This document shows, one piece after another, positions 59,173-64,000 of a stretch of DNA of 64,000 nt. Source of the stretch: Amyloporia xantha (lineage: Eukaryota > Basidiomycota > Agaricomycetes > Polyporales > Adustoporiaceae). Positions within the stretch are counted from its first letter, which is position 1. Each line of letters starts with the position of its first letter. The stretch covers positions 1-64,000 of the forward strand of contig JAYKKR010000016.1 of NCBI GenBank assembly GCA_036971615.1, written 5' to 3'. The notes below the pieces were generated by a model that saw nothing but the letters and a program-made list of their open reading frames with translations, was not told where the DNA came from and did no database searches. The position numbers and the translations under genes were made by a program.

Positions 59173-61346
59173 CTAATGATGGAACAAACGCAGACTGGTG
59201 TGCGCGAATACTATATCATGCTCGTCCGCCGCCTTGATACACTCCTCATCCATAACGCTACCACTCGGCGCGGCCAAGTACCTTACACCACTCCTCCGCG
59301 CACGGTGCACATTGTCCGGGAATGGGAAGAACGCGTCGCTCGAACAGGCAACCCCGTCGAGCTGCTTCATGTGGCTTGCCCGCTCCTCTGCGCTGAGCTG
59401 CTGCGGTACACCCTCGAACAGGCCCTCCCACTGCGCCTTTTCGCCCCCCTCAAGCACCTCGCCACCGACGAAAAGGTCGATGGCGTTCGCCTTCTCGGCA
59501 CGCTTGACGCCCTTCTTAAATGGAAGAGCGAGGACGCGCGGGTGGTGGCGAAGCCACCAGAGGTCGGCCTTGGTGCCAGCGAGACGCGTGCAGTGAATGC
59601 GCGACTGCTGCCCCGCGCCGATCCCGACGATCGCGCCGCGGTAGGCGTAGGCTACGCTGTTGGACTGGGTGTACTTCAGGGCCAAGGTGGCGACGATTAG
59701 GTCGGTCAACGCTTGATTAGGGAGCTAAGAAACGGCGGTCAATTAAGTAGATCCGGGCTGGCTGAATGTAATGTACGTACCGCCTTGTTTTTTGTGACGA
59801 TGTTCTCGAAGAGTTTCGCATCTATCTTTGCGTCATTCCGTTTCTGCTGCATGTGGATTCCGTACACCTGACGTGTCTCGATCTCCGCGGGTGCGTACGA
59901 GGGATCGATCTAGACGAAGTCAGCTTCACTGGACTGGGGACAAAGGACAATGCATTTACCTGCAAGACACAGTACTTCCCGCCTTTCTTCTTTGATAGAA
60001 CCTCCAGGGCTTCAGGGGAGTACCCAGGCGCAATAATTCCATCTGACACCTCTCGAGAGATGATTCGAGCGGTCGCGAGATCGCAAGGCGCCGAGAGTGC
60101 GATAAAATCACCGAACGAGGACATGCGATCCGCACCTGTGACAGATGAGCATCATGGAAAGCAGTGTGCTTAGGTAGCTGACCTCTGGCACGAGCATATG
60201 CAGATGCAAGCGGGGTCAAAGGTTCCTTGAGGTCGTCGACGCCGTATACTTTCTTCTCGACTTCGTTGAGCTCGATACCCACGGCTGCACCGGCAGGAGA
60301 TACATGCTTAAATGACGCTGCTGCAGGAAGGTTAAGTGCCCCCTGGAGCTCCTTGACAAGAGCATATGAGTTGAGCGCGTCCAGTAGGTTGATGTAGCCA
60401 GGAGATCCGGCAAGAGCTGAACGACGTCAAGATCAGGGAATCAACAAGTGCGGGGGGACCAGTATATACCTTTGAAAGGTAGTTCCCCTTCTGTTACAAA
60501 TGCTTGAGCAGGTTTTTGATGAGGGTTCGCGCCGTAGCGCAGCGCCATGCGCTGCACAGGGCCCGCTAGCTTCTCCTGGGGAAGATCCGCGGACGCATAC
60601 TGTTCTCTGAAGTACCCACTAATTGCATCGTCGTACCTCGAAGTCATCTCAAACGCTTTCAGGGCAAGTTTGCTGCGAATCGCCTGACCAACGTCCCCTG
60701 TCCCTGCACGCCATGCCTTGAGGAACTCGGTGTAATCTGCAGGATCGGAGAGCACAGAGACGCGCGTGTGGTTCTTTGCAGCGGCGCGAAGAAGGGTAAC
60801 ACCTCCGATGTCGATCTCCTCAACGGCGTCGGCAAGGGTGCAGCCTGGCTGAGCGATGGTGGAGGTGAAGGGGTACAAATTGCAGACCACAATTGAGATC
60901 GGTGATATAGATTGAGCCTTCAGGTCTTCTTCGTCTGAGGGAATAGACCGAGCGAGGATACCTGGAAGAAACATACATAAGCATGATCCTCAGCTCTAAA
61001 GAAGTTAACCGGACTGACCGCCATGGACTGCAGGGTGTAGAGTTTTTACCCTACCTCCTAGCATCTCGGGAGCTTTTGTGATATCTGAGACATCTCTAAA
61101 GTGCCATACATGAGTGATAAGCCTAGAATTGAACATATGAGACCGCACTCGATCGGAATGCCCGCCTCTCGGATTTTCTTCGCGGTCCCTCCTGATCCCA
61201 ACAGGCGAACGCCTGCAGCCTGCAATCCGCGTGCAAAATCAAGCAAATTAGTCTTGTCATAGACCGACAGCAACGCTTTTCAAGATATTAGCATGGCATC
61301 CAGGACAAGCTGATGGCGGAGAATGCCCACCGGTGGGTGCAGACAT
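59173..61346 (-). CDS. ADE17: bifunctional AICAR transformylase / IMP cyclohydrolase
   Basis: Catalyses the last two steps of purine synthesis (AICAR to FAICAR to IMP). The start is MSAPT at 61346; a short first exon joins over gtgggc...aaaag to [19 protein letters not shown]. The IMPCH domain continues with [68 protein letters not shown] and [20 protein letters not shown]. The transformylase domain has [72 protein letters not shown] and [20 protein letters not shown]. The Lys and His of FKHVSP are present. The C-terminus is [15 protein letters not shown]. All introns are in phase with no break. ADE16 versus ADE17 cannot be told apart. Confidence 0.94.
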
Positions 61347-61850
61347 GACTGGGAGAGATTAAGACTGGATTTAGCGCTCGATGCAGAACTTCTCAAATCG
61401 ACAGGAAATCTTCGATCTGGCCGATCGATTTTGTCTGATCCGGCACGCAAGGCAAGCTGTGATGAGTACATACCTGCAGGTTCAGCTGCGGGTCTGCAGC
61501 AAGTCCGCTCTCCTTAGGATTAAAGTTGGATTGGACTAACACTATCGCTTTTTTATCAGGCTCTTTCCGACATTACCGAGGTCGCTTAGAGCTCAAGTTG
61601 GAGGCCCTCCGTAAACCGACGCAAGTACTGGGGCGAATTGTTTTACACCACATATACAATGTAACAAAGCTGATTGGACATGACGCTACAGAGGAGGTAG
61701 CTGAAGTAAACCTAGTATAGCGACTCTCAAAAATCTTCCAACGCCATGCTTATTTGTCATGATGAAAAGGCGAAGGGCCTTCCTCTATGGTCTCTAGATT
61801 TATGGATCCTGATGTGTTTCGGTAAATTATTCACTCAAAGATGAGGAGTA
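61347..61850. other. intergenic region
   Basis: About 500 bp between the ADE17 start and the stop of the next minus-strand gene. It should include the ADE17 promoter. No gene recognised. Confidence 0.55.
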
Positions 61851-63132
61851 TCAACCTGAGTCGCTCTGCGTGGTATGCATGGTCGTCCGCTCTGCAAGCA
61901 GGTCTTGTCCCCATTTCTTCACTTCGGGATGACGAATGAATGGCAGGCTGCTGTCAAAAAATGGTTGCAGTTGCACAGCGTGCCTTCGTTCATACTCGAT
62001 GGCTATAATAAGTTGAGCTCAAGATGTTATCGTAGATCAACAAAAGCCAAAGGCTGACCTTGAGATGCCATCTCGAATCTGTCAAGGTCTGAAGCTGCAA
62101 GTCAGCGAACACATCCTCAGACAGGAGTACCATGGGCACTTGAAGGAAAATGGCAGTTTCACCGACCTTTGACAAAGCGCGCCTCGCTGGTTTCATCGTC
62201 CTCATATTCCTGTGCACGGATCAAATTCATAAACAGCTCATAGCGCAATATGGTCAAGTAGGAAATTCACCTGCCATAGAGCTTCTATTTGCTGCGCTGC
62301 AGGGCTATTGTGAAGCATTTCATGAATGAAGTTATGCATCGCTTCCTAAGACCGGTCAACACCACTATCGTGAACGCAGTGAATCATTCGCATACTGCTT
62401 CTAAACGTCGTTTCTCGGCCTTCGGTATGCCTTCACGTGGTGCAATATCACCAACTACGGTTCAAAATATGAGTCAGAAATATGGCCTAAAGGAAACGAA
62501 GGCTGAGCGCTCACCTTGCGCTTCCGCGAGATCATGCACCAGACACATCATGACGCATCTGACGAACATCAGAGGATTGAGCCGGAAGAGAAGTGGCTCT
62601 TAACAAAAGTTCACACTTACTTGGATACGTCGAGATGAGTATCAGATATACACATTGCCAACATCGCCATCCTATACATATGGTCTGATATGCTGTAATA
62701 TATAGGTCAGACATGGGATTGATTCCGCAATCAATGTTGTGGATATGTAGTTGCAGTAGAGGGAAAGGGTGCTCTAATCCTGCAAGCATCATCCCTCACA
62801 AACACGGAACGAGAGCACTATTCGATTGAGAACATGACCTACCTTTCTGCATCAGGGATCTACTTGACATGCGCCGGAATGAGCGATCGAGGTAACAGGA
62901 ATGTTCGATGGATCACTCAGACTTTGCGGTCGACCCATCCAGTACGCTTTTGAGTCTGACCTCTGCCTTCAGTTGCGACATACAAATTATCTTTCGGTGT
63001 AATTACCTTCAGTCTCTCCAATATATGGAAGAATGCAAGTCTGTCTGTTGACGCATCACCTGACGAGGCGTAAAGGGGAGGGCAGACTCGCTTGGTTGGG
63101 ACTATGGATTCGTTAGAATTTGCAGGTTCCAT
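61851..63132 (-). CDS. HD-domain phosphohydrolase, HDDC2 / YGL101W-type 5'-deoxynucleotidase
   Basis: Predicted metal-dependent 5'-nucleotidase. It is broken into at least eight small exons, so it is easily missed. The start is MEPANSNESIVPTKRVCPPL (63132), then ASTDRLAFFHILERLK. Next exons: TQKRTGWVDRK, IPDAES, ISDHMYRMAMLAMCISDTHL, DVSKCVMMCLVHDLAEAQ with the HD dyad, VGDIAPREGIPKAEKRRLEA, EAMHNFIHEMLHNSPAAQQI and EALWQEYEDDETSEARFVK. The final exons read DLDRFEMASQ, IEYERRHAVQLQPFFDSSLP and FIRHPEVKKWGQDLLAERTT. Metal ligands H (SDHMYRM), HD and the D of DLDRFEM are all present. Stop at 61851-61853. All junctions are in phase with GT-AG ends. Confidence 0.87.
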
Positions 63133-63343
63133 TGAACGTGCTCGAGATCTGCAGCCGGTAGACACTGTGAAGTCTAAGACCTTGTTTCAATATTTCAAAA
63201 ACGTTCCCAAGTTGCCCGAAAATCGACGTACCAGCGAGCAGTGCAGTAGGATAAAACAGTGCAAAACGGGTGCGGATCCGAGATACTGCAACAAATGTTA
63301 TTTAGAATGCTTCAAACGATCGTTACGGTTTCAACGTTAGAGC

Positions 63344-63381
63344 ATTCCGATATGCGCTAGCAATTCCGATATGCGCTAGCA
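63344..63381. repeat. 19-bp perfect tandem duplication
   Basis: The unit attccgatatgcgctagca occurs twice with no gap. The copies are identical, which suggests a recent event or an assembly artefact. Confidence 0.9.
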
Positions 63382-63618
63382 ATCGGTTATGAATGCGATG
63401 GAACTGCGGACAGCCTTATGTAATAACTCCGTTGCACCGGCTTTTGCCGAATCCCTTCGGCCGAACAATCTGCTTCCTTCAAGTGAATGCTCCTGCCCTC
63501 CCGCCGCCCAGTTTGGTCGATCCCGCTTACAGGTACCGGTATCTACTCGTTAATGATCACGCTTGGTGAGTACAGCTGCGGCGAGACCAATAGCGGTCAT
63601 CGAGTGCTGATTTGACCC

Positions 63619-63864
63619 CTAACCCACCACCGCGCTCCTGACCGTGACATTCTCCACAATGCGTCGCACAAGACAGCGGACACGCAATGAGACGTTGGCC
63701 TCTGCATCAAACACGTTGAGTGCTGTGGCGTCTGTGTTCAGTGGCCCACTTTCAAAGCAGACAACTCTTGCCACTTTTGTCTCATGATGATGGATGACCT
63801 GAACATGTCGACTGTGGAACGTACTAAAAGGCAGAGCGCCCACCACGGCTTCGCAAGCGTGCAC
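63619..63864 (-). CDS. possible partial gene, hypothetical
   Basis: The minus-strand frame reads MHACEAVVGALPFSTFHSRH, then VIHHHETKVARVVCFESG, then FDAEANVSLRVRCLVRRIVE, to a stop at 63619. Alternating Val-rich strands look protein-like. No family is recognised and upstream exons would lie toward or beyond the window edge. Confidence 0.3.
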   Translation of the reverse strand: MHACEAVVGALPFSTFHSRHVQVIHHHETKVARVVCFESGPLNTDATALNVFDAEANVSLRVRCLVRRIVENVTVRSAVVG

Positions 63865-64000
63865 AGGAAAGCTGAATCAGTTGGACCGACACGGAAGAAA
63901 GCTATAGCATTGAAACACCTAAAGCCCAGTCAGTGCGCCTTCGTTGAGATTTGTGTGCCGCAAGCTAATGTCAACTATCTGATTTGTCCACTGACTCGGA

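Larger units (their letters stand above)
63133..64000. other. right-edge region with a tandem repeat and a weak ORF
   Basis: It contains a perfect 19-bp tandem duplication (63344-63381) and, at 63619-63864 on the minus strand, an 81-residue frame that may be part of a gene running in from the right. Confidence 0.5.

Overview
This is nuclear DNA from a filamentous basidiomycete, most likely an Agaricomycete (Polyporales-like). The genes are dense and on both strands. Almost all are cut by several 45-70 bp GT-AG introns. The proteins are typical fungal ones: ARE-type sterol acyltransferase, DUF2015, SPT20, SEC72, POL1 and BTB proteins with mushroom-type tails. I saw no rRNA, no convincing tRNA, no CRISPR array and no intact transposon.

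Layout. 1-7.7 kb: weak hypothetical models, a GNAT acetyltransferase (-), an F-box-like gene (-) and a small DUF2015 gene (+). 7.7-16.1 kb: an Old Yellow Enzyme-type flavin oxidoreductase (-), the spliceosomal RED/IK homologue (+), sterol O-acyltransferase (-) and EMC5 (+). 16.1-18.4 kb: no recognisable gene. 18.4-21 kb: a tandem pair of dienelactone-hydrolase (DLH) genes (+), the second dead. 21.4-32.7 kb: APP1-type phosphatidate phosphatase (+), SEC72 (-), DED1 helicase (+), an unrecognised Cys-motif protein (+) and a GATA factor (+). 33.8-38 kb: SPT20 (-) divergent from HGH1 (+). 38.4-44.1 kb: two more DLH genes (-) flanking a BTB gene and a BTB relic. 45.2-63.1 kb: ARG1 (+), an MFS transporter (-) divergent from a flavin-reductase-like gene (+), POL1 (-) divergent from GRX5 (+), ZIM17 (-), ADE16/17 (-) and an HDDC2-type HD-domain phosphohydrolase (-).

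Most of the content is housekeeping: splicing, translation initiation, ER insertion and translocation, replication, Fe-S and mitochondrial chaperone functions, arginine and purine synthesis. The accessory part is the fourfold DLH expansion, the BTB locus, the MFS transporter with its neighbour, and the OYE gene.

Two features stand out. First, about fifteen single-base reading-frame breaks occur in genes left of 44 kb, and none was found in the nine genes from 45 to 63 kb. Genes such as APP1, SEC72, SPT20 and the third DLH are intact among the broken ones. Uncorrected assembly indels are the simplest explanation, although DLH copy 2 also has a nonsense codon and looks truly dead. Second, the DLH genes form two pairs in opposite orientation about 20 kb apart, and the plus-strand pair shares GC-AG introns. 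I found no clearly novel multi-gene system. Splice sites and proteins were worked out by eye, so boundaries without homology support are approximate.
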